Assembly (NCBI RefSeq): GCF_005239095.1 | Contig: NZ_SZUA01000002.1 | Span: 558,001 to 622,000, forward strand | DNA: 64,000 nt | Direction: 5' to 3' | From: Luteimonas gilva | GTDB lineage: Bacteria > Pseudomonadota > Gammaproteobacteria > Xanthomonadales > Xanthomonadaceae | Translations under genes and position numbers: made by a program | Notes under the pieces: model-generated | What the model was told of the DNA's origin: nothing | Databases searched by the model: none | Seen by the model: the letters and a program-made list of their open reading frames with translations, nothing else | Shown: piece after piece, positions 1 to 9,155 of the stretch | How the letters are laid out: every line of letters begins with the position of its first letter | Numbering within the stretch: the stretch's first letter is position 1

Positions 1-14
1 CGATTCTGCTGTTT

Positions 15-35
15 CCCTCCTTTGAAAAAGGAGGG
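15..35. repeat. Short palindromic hairpin, repeat-like
   Basis: A perfect 9-bp inverted repeat, CCCTCCTTT / AAAGGAGGG with a GAA loop, followed by GTCGGGGAGGATTTGCGCC. A loosely similar GTCGGGG...GGAGGG...TTCGCGCC stretch occurs downstream of the RHS gene near 59000, so this may be part of a dispersed element. The rest of the first 200 bases shows no gene. Confidence 0.45.
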
Positions 36-200
36 TCGGGGAGGATTTGCGCCATGCTGCGCGGCGCGCGGCTCTAGCCGTTCATGCATGACCGCGGCAC
101 ACGCCGAAACCTGCTTTAGAATCGAGCCGCAACAGCCGTTCGAAGGATTCCTTCCGTTGGCCCAGCCCGCCATCCACTCCGCCGACGCGTCGCGCCGACG

Positions 201-2555
201 ATGAACGCGGTCCGTTACCGCTTCGGCGAATACAGCCTGGATCTGGCCAAGCGCGAACTGCAGCGCGACGGGCAACCGATCGTGCTGCCGGCGCGCGTGC
301 TGGAATGCTTGGCCGCGCTGATCGAGCACCGCGACCGCGCGATGCACCGCGACGAGCTGGTGCGCGCCGTGTTCGGCCGCGCCGACGTGTCCGACGCGCA
401 ACTGGGCCAGATCGTGCTGCGCACGCGCCGGGTGATCGGCGACGATGGGCACGAGCAGCGTTATATCCGCACGGTGCCGCGTTACGGTTTCGCCTGGGTG
501 GCGCCGGTGTCGGTGGACGATCCGGCGGCCGAGGAAGCGGCGCCCGCGGCCGCGCCCGCCGCGGATGCGGCCGACGATGTCCGCGATGCATGGGATGCGG
601 ATGCGGGTGCGTTGTCGGCCGCGCCGGAAAAACGCCGCTTCGGCTGGCTGGGTGCGCTCGCCGCGGCGGTCTTCGCCGCAGTGCTGATCGCCTTGCCGGT
701 AGCGCGCATCGAAAAGCCGCGGCAGGCCCCGGCGCAAACGGCCGAACGCGCGTTCATGGTGCTGCCTATGGAAGCCGATGGCCCGGGCGACATCGCTTGG
801 ACGCGGCTGGGGCTGATGGATTTCGTCGCCGACCGCATGCGCAGGGCCGGTTTGCCGGTGCTGTCCAGCGAGGCCACGCTCGGCGTCATCGCCGACGGGG
901 GTTCGGCGGCCGCGCCGGCGCGCACCGAAGCGCGCGTCAGCGGCCGCGCGCGATTCAGCGAGGGCCAGTGGCAAGTCGATCTCGCATCGGTCGATGCGCA
1001 GAACACCTCGCTGCACGGCCGCGCGAAGCACGCCGACCTGATCGGCGCGACGCGTTTGGCGACCGACCGTTTGCTCGCCGCGCTCGGCCACAGCCTGCCG
1101 GCCGGCGACCAAGACTCGCCCGCGCTGGCCGAACGCTTGCTGCGCGTGCAGTCGGCCTTGCTCGCCAACGAGCTCGACGCCGCGCGCCGCATCCTCAACG
1201 AAGCGCCGGAATTGCAGCGCGACCAGCCGCAGTTGCGCTACCGGCTGGCGCAAGTGGATTTCCGCGCCGGCGATTACAGCGGCGCCCTGGTCACCGTCGA
1301 TCGGCTGATCGCCGAATCGAAGCCGGCGCAAGATCCGCTGTTCCATGCGCGCCTGCTCAACGCGCGCGGCGCCTTGCTGGTGCGGCTGGGCCGTTTCGGC
1401 GACGGCGGGCGCAGTTTCGACGAGGCGGCGACGCTGCTGCAAGGCACGCCGTACGCCGCCGAACTGGGGCAGGCGCTGACCGGGCGCGCGGTGACCCACT
1501 CGGCGCAAGGCCGCTTCGAACAGGCGCTCGCGGATTTGGGCCAGGCGCGCATCTACCAGGTGCGCGCCGGCGACGCGCTCGCGGTGGCGCGCGTGGACGC
1601 GAACCTGGGCGCGGTGGAAATGGACCGCGGCCGTCCCGCAGCCGCGCTCGGCTATTACCGCGCCTCGGGCCCGGTGTTCGAAAGCGTCGGCGCGATCAAC
1701 GAACTGGCCGGCACGCGCTGGTCGCTGGTCGACGCGCAGCTGTCTTTGCTCGACAACAAGTCCGCGCTGGCGGAAAGCGAGCGCCTGTACGCCTTGCTGG
1801 CGCGCATCCGCGATCCGGCCGTGCGCGCCAAAGCCATCCTCAGCCGCAGCGAAGCGCTGATGGCGGTCGGCCGGATGCGCGAGGCGCGCGAACTGATGCT
1901 CAGGGAAGACGCCGCCGTGCCGATTCCGGCCGAGCCGCATCTGCGCGATTACCTGATGGTCGAACTGGCGCGCCGCAGCGGCGATCCGCGTTCCGCCGCG
2001 CTGCTGGCCGAACGCGCCCTGCGCGCGTGGCCGCCGGGCGATTACGGGCCGCTGCGCGAATGGACCCAATTGCGCTGGCTGCAGGCGGCCGCGGCGGCGG
2101 ATTTGCCGCGGCCGGACGTCGGCCTGTCCGCGACCACGGCCGACAACTTGCCCGCGCTGCTGATCCGGGCGATGCAGCAGGGCGCGCACGGCGACCCGGC
2201 TTTGGCCGAACAGGAATTCGGCGCCGCCCTGGCCCTCGCCGAACGCGGCGGCGTTCCGGCGGAAATCGCCGAGGCGGTGTCGATCCAAGCCTCGTGGCTG
2301 CTCGACCAGCAACGCAACGAAGAAGCCGGCAGCCTGATCGGACGCGTGGCGCCGTGGGCGGCGCAGGATTTCGAGCTGGCCTTGCTGCAATTGCGCTTGT
2401 TCCAGCAATCGGGACAGGTCGCGCCGTGGCGAAATGCGTTGGCGCAAGCGCGCGGTTTGGCCGGCGAGCGCGCCGTACCGGCCCGTCTGGAACTCGCGCC
2501 GAGCGCGCAAACGCGCATGCAAGGTTCTGAAAAACAACAAGAAGCAGAGCTGTAG
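201..2555 (+). CDS. CadC-like transmembrane transcriptional regulator with TPR-like periplasmic region
   Basis: A one-component membrane regulator. Residues about 5-100 form an OmpR/PhoB-type winged helix (the FGEYSLDLAKRELQRDG strand region and the RYIRTVPRYGFAW wing are visible). An acidic and Ala-rich linker follows, then one hydrophobic segment at about 148-168. The remaining roughly 600 residues are helical and Ala/Leu-rich with TPR-like spacing (for example LNARGALLVRLGRFGDGGRSF). In this family the DNA-binding domain is cytoplasmic and the C-terminal part senses a periplasmic signal or partner. The next gene on the same strand is the giant adhesin, 139 bases downstream, which makes the adhesin a candidate target; this is inference from position only. 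Confidence 0.85.
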   Translation: MNAVRYRFGEYSLDLAKRELQRDGQPIVLPARVLECLAALIEHRDRAMHRDELVRAVFGRADVSDAQLGQIVLRTRRVIGDDGHEQRYIRTVPRYGFAWVAPVSVDDPAAEEAAPAAAPAADAADDVRDAWDADAGALSAAPEKRRFGWLGALAAAVFAAVLIALPVARIEKPRQAPAQTAERAFMVLPMEADGPGDIAWTRLGLMDFVADRMRRAGLPVLSSEATLGVIADGGSAAAPARTEARVSGRARFSEGQWQVDLASVDAQNTSLHGRAKHADLIGATRLATDRLLAALGHSLPAGDQDSPALAERLLRVQSALLANELDAARRILNEAPELQRDQPQLRYRLAQVDFRAGDYSGALVTVDRLIAESKPAQDPLFHARLLNARGALLVRLGRFGDGGRSFDEAATLLQGTPYAAELGQALTGRAVTHSAQGRFEQALADLGQARIYQVRAGDALAVARVDANLGAVEMDRGRPAAALGYYRASGPVFESVGAINELAGTRWSLVDAQLSLLDNKSALAESERLYALLARIRDPAVRAKAILSRSEALMAVGRMREARELMLREDAAVPIPAEPHLRDYLMVELARRSGDPRSAALLAERALRAWPPGDYGPLREWTQLRWLQAAAAADLPRPDVGLSATTADNLPALLIRAMQQGAHGDPALAEQEFGAALALAERGGVPAEIAEAVSIQASWLLDQQRNEEAGSLIGRVAPWAAQDFELALLQLRLFQQSGQVAPWRNALAQARGLAGERAVPARLELAPSAQTRMQGSEKQQEAEL

Positions 2556-2578
2556 CGGAGTTGTAACGAACTGGGAGT

Positions 2579-2614
2579 GACGGCCGGCGAACGGCCGTGG
2601 AACGGTCGGCCGTC
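2579..2614. other. GC-rich hairpin in the regulator-adhesin gap
   Basis: GACGGCCG and CGGCCGTC form an 8-bp inverted repeat with a 20-base loop. There is no U-run after it, so it is a poor intrinsic terminator. It could be an operator, an mRNA leader structure of the adhesin gene, or chance in GC-rich DNA. Confidence 0.35.
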
Positions 2615-2694
2615 GCATCGATGGCCCGGGGAAGGCGCTGTCGATCGTCGCGCTTTGTTCCCCCGCAAACGCCACTTCCGGAGATCGATCAACC

Positions 2695-5600
2695 ATGAAC
2701 CGCACGCCGCTGTACGCCGCGTTGTTGTTGCTTTTGTCCGGCCCGGGCATCGCCTGGGCCCAGGCCGCCGAAGAAAACCCGCAAGCCGTTCCGGCTTGCC
2801 CGGACGCTTCGGCCGATGCGGCGGCTGCAGCCGCTTGCGAAAACGCCACGGATGCGGCGACACCCCAGGCTGCGGAAGGCACGCGCTACGTGCAGGTCGA
2901 CGGCGCCGGCGACGGCAGCGACGATGCCCTCGCCAGCGGCGAGTACGCGATCGCCGCCGGCGCGAACAGCCGCTCCGAAGGCCACGGCGCGATCGCGGTC
3001 GGGCGCGAATCGCAAGCCGCCAGCTATAGCGCGATCGCGATCGGCACCCAAGCCGCGACCGCCGGCGAATACGCGTTGGCGATGGGCCACACCGCGAAAG
3101 CCGACGGCTTGAGCGACGTGGCGGTCGGCGCGGGCGCACAAGCGGCGGGCGGCTCCTCGGTCGCGATCGGCGGCCAGTACAGCACCTTCGTCGGCTGGGT
3201 GAAGACCAAGGCCGAGGGCTCGCACGCCGTCGCCGTCGGTTCCGGCGCGAACGCCGCCGGCAGCTTCGCCACCGCGATCGGACCCGATGCGCACGCATTG
3301 GGCGAGAACACGATGGCGTTGGGCGAAGCGGCCAGCGCGGACGGCTTCAACAGCATCGCTCTGGGCTTGATCTCCAAGGCCGACGGCGAATCGACGATGG
3401 CCTTGGGCGTGGCCAGCGAAGCGCACGGCCTGTTCAGCAACGCGGTCGGTTTCAACAGCTACGCCGACAGCGAAGGCGCATTGGCCGCGGGCGCCTACTC
3501 GACGGCGACCGCGATCGGCGCCAGCGCGATCGGTTCGGGCAGCGATGCCACCGCTTATTTCGCCACCGCGCTCGGCGGCAACAGCAAGGCCACGGCCGAA
3601 CACAGCGTCGCGATCGGTTCGTATTCGCTGGCCGATCGCGCGAACACGGTTTCCGTCGGCGCCGCCGGCAACGAACGCCAAGTCGCCAACGTCGCCGCGG
3701 GCACCGAATCCACCGACGCGGTGAACGTCGCGCAATTGCAAGACGCGACGCGTTACGTCGCCGCCAACGGCAGCGCCGACAGCGACAACGCCGCGGCGGC
3801 CGACGGCGATTTCGCCACCGCCGTGGGCGAATCCGCCTACGCCGGCAACGCCGGCGCTAGCGCGATCGGCAGCGGCGCGTTCGCCTTGGGCGCCAACGCC
3901 ACCGCCATCGGCCTCAACGCGGTCGCTTCGGGCGACGACAGCGCGGCGTTCGGCGATTTCAGCCAAGCCTCCGGCAACAGCAGCGTCGCGATCGGCGGCG
4001 AACTGCACCACGAATACATCGATCCGGAAACGAACGAACAGGTGGTGCTGAGCGGCAACACGTCCGCATCGGGCGTCGGCGCCATTGCGCTCGGCGCGGG
4101 CGCGCAGGCTTCCGGCGAACTCGGCACCGCGGTCGGCGCGCTGGCCTCGGCATCGGGGCAATGGTCCACCGCCGCCGGTTCGCGCGCGACCGCCGAAGGC
4201 GCCAGCAGCGTGGCGATCGGCGAGATGGCGAAAGCGACCGGCGATCAGAGCACCGCCGTGGGCGGCAGCCGTCCCGCGGGCGGACACTTCGGCCACATGC
4301 CCACCACCGCATCGGCCGAGCGCGCATCGGCGTTCGGATCGGCGGCGATGGCCACCGGCATCCAATCCACCGCGCTGGGTTGGGATTCGTTCGCCACCGA
4401 AACCAGCGCGACCGCGACCGGCGCCAGCGCCTTCGCCAACGCCACCTGGTCGACGGCGATGGGCAGCCAGTCCTTCGCCAACGCCAAGGGCGCCGTCGCG
4501 CTCGGTTTCTACGCGTTCGCGATGGAAGAAAACAGCGTCGCGCTCGGCGCCGGTTCTCTGGGCGATCGCGCCAACGCCGTTTCCGTCGGCGCCGGCCCCA
4601 ATTGGGACGGTTTTCCGGAAACGCGCCAGATCACCCATGTCGCCGCCGGCACCGAAGCGAACGACGCGGTGAATCTGGCGCAATTGCAGGACGCGACCGA
4701 AGACGTGAAATACCTCGCCGCCAACGGCGACGCCGACAACGATCAAGGCGCGACCGCGGAAGGCGATTTCGCCACCGCGGTCGGCAGCGGCGCTTCGGCG
4801 CTCGACTTCGGCGCCACCGCGTTCGGCAGCGGCGCGTTCGCGCTGGGCGAGTACGCGACGGCGGGCGGCTTCAACAGCTTGGCGTCGGCGAAGTGGGCCA
4901 CTGCCTACGGCGTCGGTTCGCAAGCGACCGGGCAAAGCGCGGTCGCGGTCGGCGGGCAGATGGTGGTGATCAACGGCACGACCTGGGAAGAGGAGATCTG
5001 GTCGACCGAAGCCTCGGGCCAGGAAAGCACCGCGATCGGCACCGCGGCGCGCGCCACCAGCTACGGCAGCACCGCGATCGGCGTCGTGTCGGAAGCGAGC
5101 GGCGAAACGTCCACCGCCATCGGCGCGGCCAGCACCGCGCGCGGTGATTGGAGCGTGGCCGTCGGCGGCGAATCGCGCGCCTACGGCGTGTTCAGCACGG
5201 CGCTAGGCAACCAGGCGCAGGCGCGCGGCGACCGCACCATCGCGATGGGCGGTTTGTCGGTGGCGCAAGGCAACGAAAGCCTCGCCTTCGGCGGCTTGTC
5301 GGCCACCGGCGGCGAACAAAGCGTGGCTTTGGGCTGGAACAGCATCGTGTTTCCGGGCGCGAACGGCAGTATGGCCTTGGGCGCCAACAGCGAAGTCGCG
5401 CCGGGCGTCGAGAATTCGGTCGCATTGGGCAACTTCTCGTTCGCCGACCGCGCCAATGCGGTGTCGGTCGGTTCGCCGGCGCGCGTGCACGACGGCCAGC
5501 TGCCGGTCGACGTGCCCGAAATCGATCGCCAGATCATCCACGTCGCCGCGGGCACCGAAGACACCGACGCGGTCAACCTGGCGCAGCTTAAGCAGGCGAC

Positions 5601-8600
5601 GAGCGATACGAAATACCTCGCCGCGAACGGCGACGCCGACAACGATCAGGGCGCGTCGGCGGAAGGCGATTTCACTACCGCCGTAGGCTCGGCGGCTTCG
5701 GCGTTGGACTACGGCGCGACGGCGATGGGCAGCGGCGCGATGGCGCTGGGCGCGTACTCGACCGCTTCGGGCTTCAACAGCGTCGCGACCGGGCAATGGA
5801 GTTCGGCTTACGGCGTCGGCTCGCAGGCCACCGGCCAAAGCGCCACCGCGATCGGCGGGCAGATGGAAGTGTTCGATTGGGAGAGCCAGGAGTTCCAGAC
5901 TTGGTCCACCATCGCCTCAGGCCAGGAAAGCACCGCGATCGGCGTCGCCGCCGTCGCCAGCGAATACGGCACCGTCGCGATAGGCGCGGTGGCGTCGGCC
6001 ACCGGCGAAATGGCGATCGCGGTCGGTCCGACGGCGCGGGCCAGCGCCTACAAGAGCCTGGCGATGGGCGTGCAGGCGCATTCGGACGGCGATCGCAGCG
6101 TGGCGATCGGCGCGGGCGCCACGGCCATGGGCGACCGCAGCGTGGTGCTCGGTTCGGACGCGGTCGCTTACGACGAAGCCAACACCGTCGTCGGCCAGTT
6201 CGCCGGTTCCGCCGGGCTGGACAGCAGCGCGTTCGGCCGCCAGGCGAAGGCCCGCGTGCGCGGCAGCACCGCGCTCGGCGCGCAAACCGACGTGCTGGCG
6301 GAGAACGCGGTCGCATTGGGCGCCTACTCCATCGCCGACCGCGCCAATACGATTTCGGTCGGCAGCGCGTACGAAAACATCGATAGCGACTTCAACACCA
6401 TCGCGCCGTTCCAGCGCCAGATCACCAATGTCGCGGCCGGCACCGAAGAGTTCGACGCGGTGAACGTGGGCCAGCTGGAAGCGGCGACCGGCGCCATGAA
6501 ATACGTCGCCGCGCGCGGCGACGACGCCAACGACCAAGGCGCGGCCATCGATGGCGATTACGCCACCGCGGTCGGCAGCGGCGCGTCCGCGCTCGCGGCG
6601 GGCGCCAGCGCAATGGGCAGCGGCGCGATGGCCCTGGACGAACGCGCGACGGCGATCGGCTTCAACGCGACCGCTTCGGGCTGGCAAAGCGCGGCTTTGG
6701 GTTCGTCGGCGCAGGCCACCGGATCGGGCAGCGTCGCGATCGGCGGGCAGTTGCTGGTTTTCGATTGGGAATCGCAGAGCGAAATCCTGATGTCCACCCA
6801 GGCCAGCGGCCAACAATCCACCGCCGTGGGTTCCGCCGCTCGCGCCACCGATGTGGGTACCACCGCGGTCGGCGTATTGGCCAACGCCGCCGCGCAGGAA
6901 GCAGTAGCCGTGGGCGCCAATGCCACCAGCACCGGCTTGGGCAGCATCGCGATCGGCTCGGGTGCCAATTCCCGGGGCGCGAACGGCGCCAGCATCGCCA
7001 TCGGTTACCGCGCCACGGCGATCGGCGAAATGGGCGTCGCGGTGGGCGGCGCTTCCTTCGTCAACCAACGCGGCGGCCTGGCCTTCGGCAATGCGGCGCA
7101 ATCCGTCGGCTTCGACGGCAGCGCCGTGGGTACTCGCAGCATGGCTATCGGCAAGGCCAGCACGACCATTGGCGCGAACGCTCGCGCCATGGCCGACGGA
7201 TCGGTCGCGCTAGGCGCTTATTCGTACGCCGACCGCGCCAATACGATTTCGGTCGGCAGCGCCGTGCCGATGCAGGACAGCAACGCGAACACCGTCCAGC
7301 CGTTCCAGCGCCAGATCACCAACGTCGCTGCGGGCACGCAGGCCTACGATGCGGTGAACTTCGCTCAGCTGCAGGAAGTGGCGGACCAGATCGGCGAAGG
7401 CAGCCCCTACTTCAAGGCCGAGGGACTCGGCGGCGACGACGCGCAAACCACCGGCAAATACGCGGTCGCGGCCGGCGCGCGCAGCGTCGCGCACGGCATC
7501 GGCACCACCGCGCTCGGCGGCAGCGCCGTCGCCGACGGCCAGTACGCCACCGCGGCCGGTTTCGGCGCCAATGCGATGGAGGACAACACCGCCGCGTTCG
7601 GCGCCGGCAGTCGCGCTTCGGCTGCGGGCGCGAGCGCGATCGGCGATTCGTCGCGCGCTTCGGCCGCCGACAGCACCGCGCTAGGTTCGGGCAGCTACGC
7701 CCGCGCCGCGAACAGCGTCGCGCTCGGCGCGGGCTCGGTCGCCGATCGCGCCAACACGGTATCGGTCGGCACCGCCGGCGGCGCCCGCCAGATCGTCAAC
7801 GTCGCCGCCGGCACCGCGGACACCGACGCGGTGAACGTCAAGCAATTGCGCGACGCCGGCCTGGTGGGCGACGACGGTTCCACCTTGCGCGCGATCAGTT
7901 ACGACGATGCCGAACGCGACAGCGTCACCTTCGCCGGCGAAGGCGCGACCTTGCGCAACGTCAAAGCCGGCGCGGTCGCGGCCGACAGCATGGAAGGCAT
8001 CAACGGCAGCCAGTTGTACGCCGCGCAGCGCGGCGTCGCCGATCTGTTCGGCGGCGGCGCGTCGGTGACGCCGTCCGGCGCGCTGATCGCGCCGAGCTAC
8101 AACATCCAGGGCAGCGCCTACGGCAACATCGGCGACGCGCTCGCCGCGCTCGACCGCAACTGGACCGCGCTCGACAACCGCGTCGGCGCCCTCGAAGCCA
8201 ATCCCGGCACTAATCCGGGCAACGGTGGCGGCACCAACGGCCGCGTCGCGGTCGACGGCGCCGCCGACGGCAGCGACAACGCCAGCGTCGGCGCCGGCAG
8301 CCGCGCGGTCGCGATCGGCAGCAACGCCAGCGCGGCGGGCCCGGGCGACACCGCGATCGGCGCCAACGCGAAAGTGCACGCCGACGCCAGCACCGCGGTC
8401 GGCGCGAACAGCACGATCGCCGCGGGCGCGACGCAAGCCGTGGCGATGGGCGAGGGCAGCAGCGTGCAAGCCGCGTCCGGCACGGCGCTGGGCCAAGGTT
8501 CGCGCGTCGCCGCCGGCGCCACCGGCGCGGTCGCTTTGGGCCAGGGCTCGGTCGCCGATCGCGCCAACACGGTATCGGTCGGTTCGGTCGGGCACGAGCG

Positions 8601-9030
8601 GCAGGTGGCGAACGTCGCCGACGGCACGCAGGACACCGACGCCGCCAACGTGCGCCAAGTCAACGCCGGCGATGCAAAGACGCTGAACCAGTCCAAGGCC
8701 TACACCGACGCCCGCTTCCAGGAAGCGATGGCGGCGCCGATGGCCGCGGTCGACGACCTGCGCGACATGGTCGGCAAGCGCTTCGACGAGCAGGGCCGCC
8801 GCATCGACCAGATGGGCGCGATGAACGCCGCGATGGTGCAGATGGCGACCAGCGCCGCCGGCGTGCGCAACGCCAATCGCCTCGGCATCGGCGCCGGCTT
8901 CTCCGGCGGCGCGCAGGCCTTGTCGATCGGCTACCAGCGCGCCTTCAGCGACAGCGCCACGCTGACCATCGGCGGCGCCTTCAGCGAAGACGAAAGCTCG
9001 GCCGGCGTCGGCGTCGGCTTCGGTTGGTGA
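2695..9030 (+). CDS. YadA-type trimeric autotransporter adhesin (type Vc), 2111 residues
   Basis: Secreted surface adhesin. An N-terminal signal peptide (LLLLLSGPGIAWAQA) precedes a very long run of YadA head repeats of the form A-x-G-x-x-A-x-A, predicted to fold as a left-handed beta-roll trimer. Seven neck motifs (ADRAN-T/A-V/I-SVG ... NVAAGT-x-x-x-DAVN-x-x-QL) start near residues 312, 622, 916, 1213, 1511, 1682 and 1953. A short coiled-coil stalk and a YadA anchor of four beta-strands ending in GVGVGFGW close the protein. The middle modules are about 295 residues each and clearly duplicated. Five heads contain a GGQ/GGE-led, Trp- or Glu-rich insert (near 160, 433, 753, 1055 and 1351). The start is preceded by GGAGATCGATCAACC. 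Function is inferred as adhesion or autoaggregation; the ligand is unknown. Confidence 0.95.
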   Translation: MNRTPLYAALLLLLSGPGIAWAQAAEENPQAVPACPDASADAAAAAACENATDAATPQAAEGTRYVQVDGAGDGSDDALASGEYAIAAGANSRSEGHGAIAVGRESQAASYSAIAIGTQAATAGEYALAMGHTAKADGLSDVAVGAGAQAAGGSSVAIGGQYSTFVGWVKTKAEGSHAVAVGSGANAAGSFATAIGPDAHALGENTMALGEAASADGFNSIALGLISKADGESTMALGVASEAHGLFSNAVGFNSYADSEGALAAGAYSTATAIGASAIGSGSDATAYFATALGGNSKATAEHSVAIGSYSLADRANTVSVGAAGNERQVANVAAGTESTDAVNVAQLQDATRYVAANGSADSDNAAAADGDFATAVGESAYAGNAGASAIGSGAFALGANATAIGLNAVASGDDSAAFGDFSQASGNSSVAIGGELHHEYIDPETNEQVVLSGNTSASGVGAIALGAGAQASGELGTAVGALASASGQWSTAAGSRATAEGASSVAIGEMAKATGDQSTAVGGSRPAGGHFGHMPTTASAERASAFGSAAMATGIQSTALGWDSFATETSATATGASAFANATWSTAMGSQSFANAKGAVALGFYAFAMEENSVALGAGSLGDRANAVSVGAGPNWDGFPETRQITHVAAGTEANDAVNLAQLQDATEDVKYLAANGDADNDQGATAEGDFATAVGSGASALDFGATAFGSGAFALGEYATAGGFNSLASAKWATAYGVGSQATGQSAVAVGGQMVVINGTTWEEEIWSTEASGQESTAIGTAARATSYGSTAIGVVSEASGETSTAIGAASTARGDWSVAVGGESRAYGVFSTALGNQAQARGDRTIAMGGLSVAQGNESLAFGGLSATGGEQSVALGWNSIVFPGANGSMALGANSEVAPGVENSVALGNFSFADRANAVSVGSPARVHDGQLPVDVPEIDRQIIHVAAGTEDTDAVNLAQLKQATSDTKYLAANGDADNDQGASAEGDFTTAVGSAASALDYGATAMGSGAMALGAYSTASGFNSVATGQWSSAYGVGSQATGQSATAIGGQMEVFDWESQEFQTWSTIASGQESTAIGVAAVASEYGTVAIGAVASATGEMAIAVGPTARASAYKSLAMGVQAHSDGDRSVAIGAGATAMGDRSVVLGSDAVAYDEANTVVGQFAGSAGLDSSAFGRQAKARVRGSTALGAQTDVLAENAVALGAYSIADRANTISVGSAYENIDSDFNTIAPFQRQITNVAAGTEEFDAVNVGQLEAATGAMKYVAARGDDANDQGAAIDGDYATAVGSGASALAAGASAMGSGAMALDERATAIGFNATASGWQSAALGSSAQATGSGSVAIGGQLLVFDWESQSEILMSTQASGQQSTAVGSAARATDVGTTAVGVLANAAAQEAVAVGANATSTGLGSIAIGSGANSRGANGASIAIGYRATAIGEMGVAVGGASFVNQRGGLAFGNAAQSVGFDGSAVGTRSMAIGKASTTIGANARAMADGSVALGAYSYADRANTISVGSAVPMQDSNANTVQPFQRQITNVAAGTQAYDAVNFAQLQEVADQIGEGSPYFKAEGLGGDDAQTTGKYAVAAGARSVAHGIGTTALGGSAVADGQYATAAGFGANAMEDNTAAFGAGSRASAAGASAIGDSSRASAADSTALGSGSYARAANSVALGAGSVADRANTVSVGTAGGARQIVNVAAGTADTDAVNVKQLRDAGLVGDDGSTLRAISYDDAERDSVTFAGEGATLRNVKAGAVAADSMEGINGSQLYAAQRGVADLFGGGASVTPSGALIAPSYNIQGSAYGNIGDALAALDRNWTALDNRVGALEANPGTNPGNGGGTNGRVAVDGAADGSDNASVGAGSRAVAIGSNASAAGPGDTAIGANAKVHADASTAVGANSTIAAGATQAVAMGEGSSVQAASGTALGQGSRVAAGATGAVALGQGSVADRANTVSVGSVGHERQVANVADGTQDTDAANVRQVNAGDAKTLNQSKAYTDARFQEAMAAPMAAVDDLRDMVGKRFDEQGRRIDQMGAMNAAMVQMATSAAGVRNANRLGIGAGFSGGAQALSIGYQRAFSDSATLTIGGAFSEDESSAGVGVGFGW

Positions 9031-9155
9031 TCCACGGGCGGCGCTCTCGCACGCGCCGCACCCCTTTGGGCCACGGACGGCCCGTCTTTTTCGAATCCCG
9101 TATGGACGCGCCCGCGTCCGCAGACCCCGCGTCATCGCGCCAATTGGAGAGAACC

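Noticed and set aside
305-2530. A 741-codon open frame in another frame of the CadC-like regulator
   Set aside because: Arg/Ala-rich translation without domains, no ribosome site, wholly inside a well-supported gene.
2689-4935. A 748-codon open frame on the - strand under the adhesin gene, and similar long frames antisense to the rest of it
   Set aside because: They arise from the repetitive GC-rich adhesin codons (GCG/GGC patterns read backwards), show Arg/Gly/Ala-rich nonsense protein and have no family motif.
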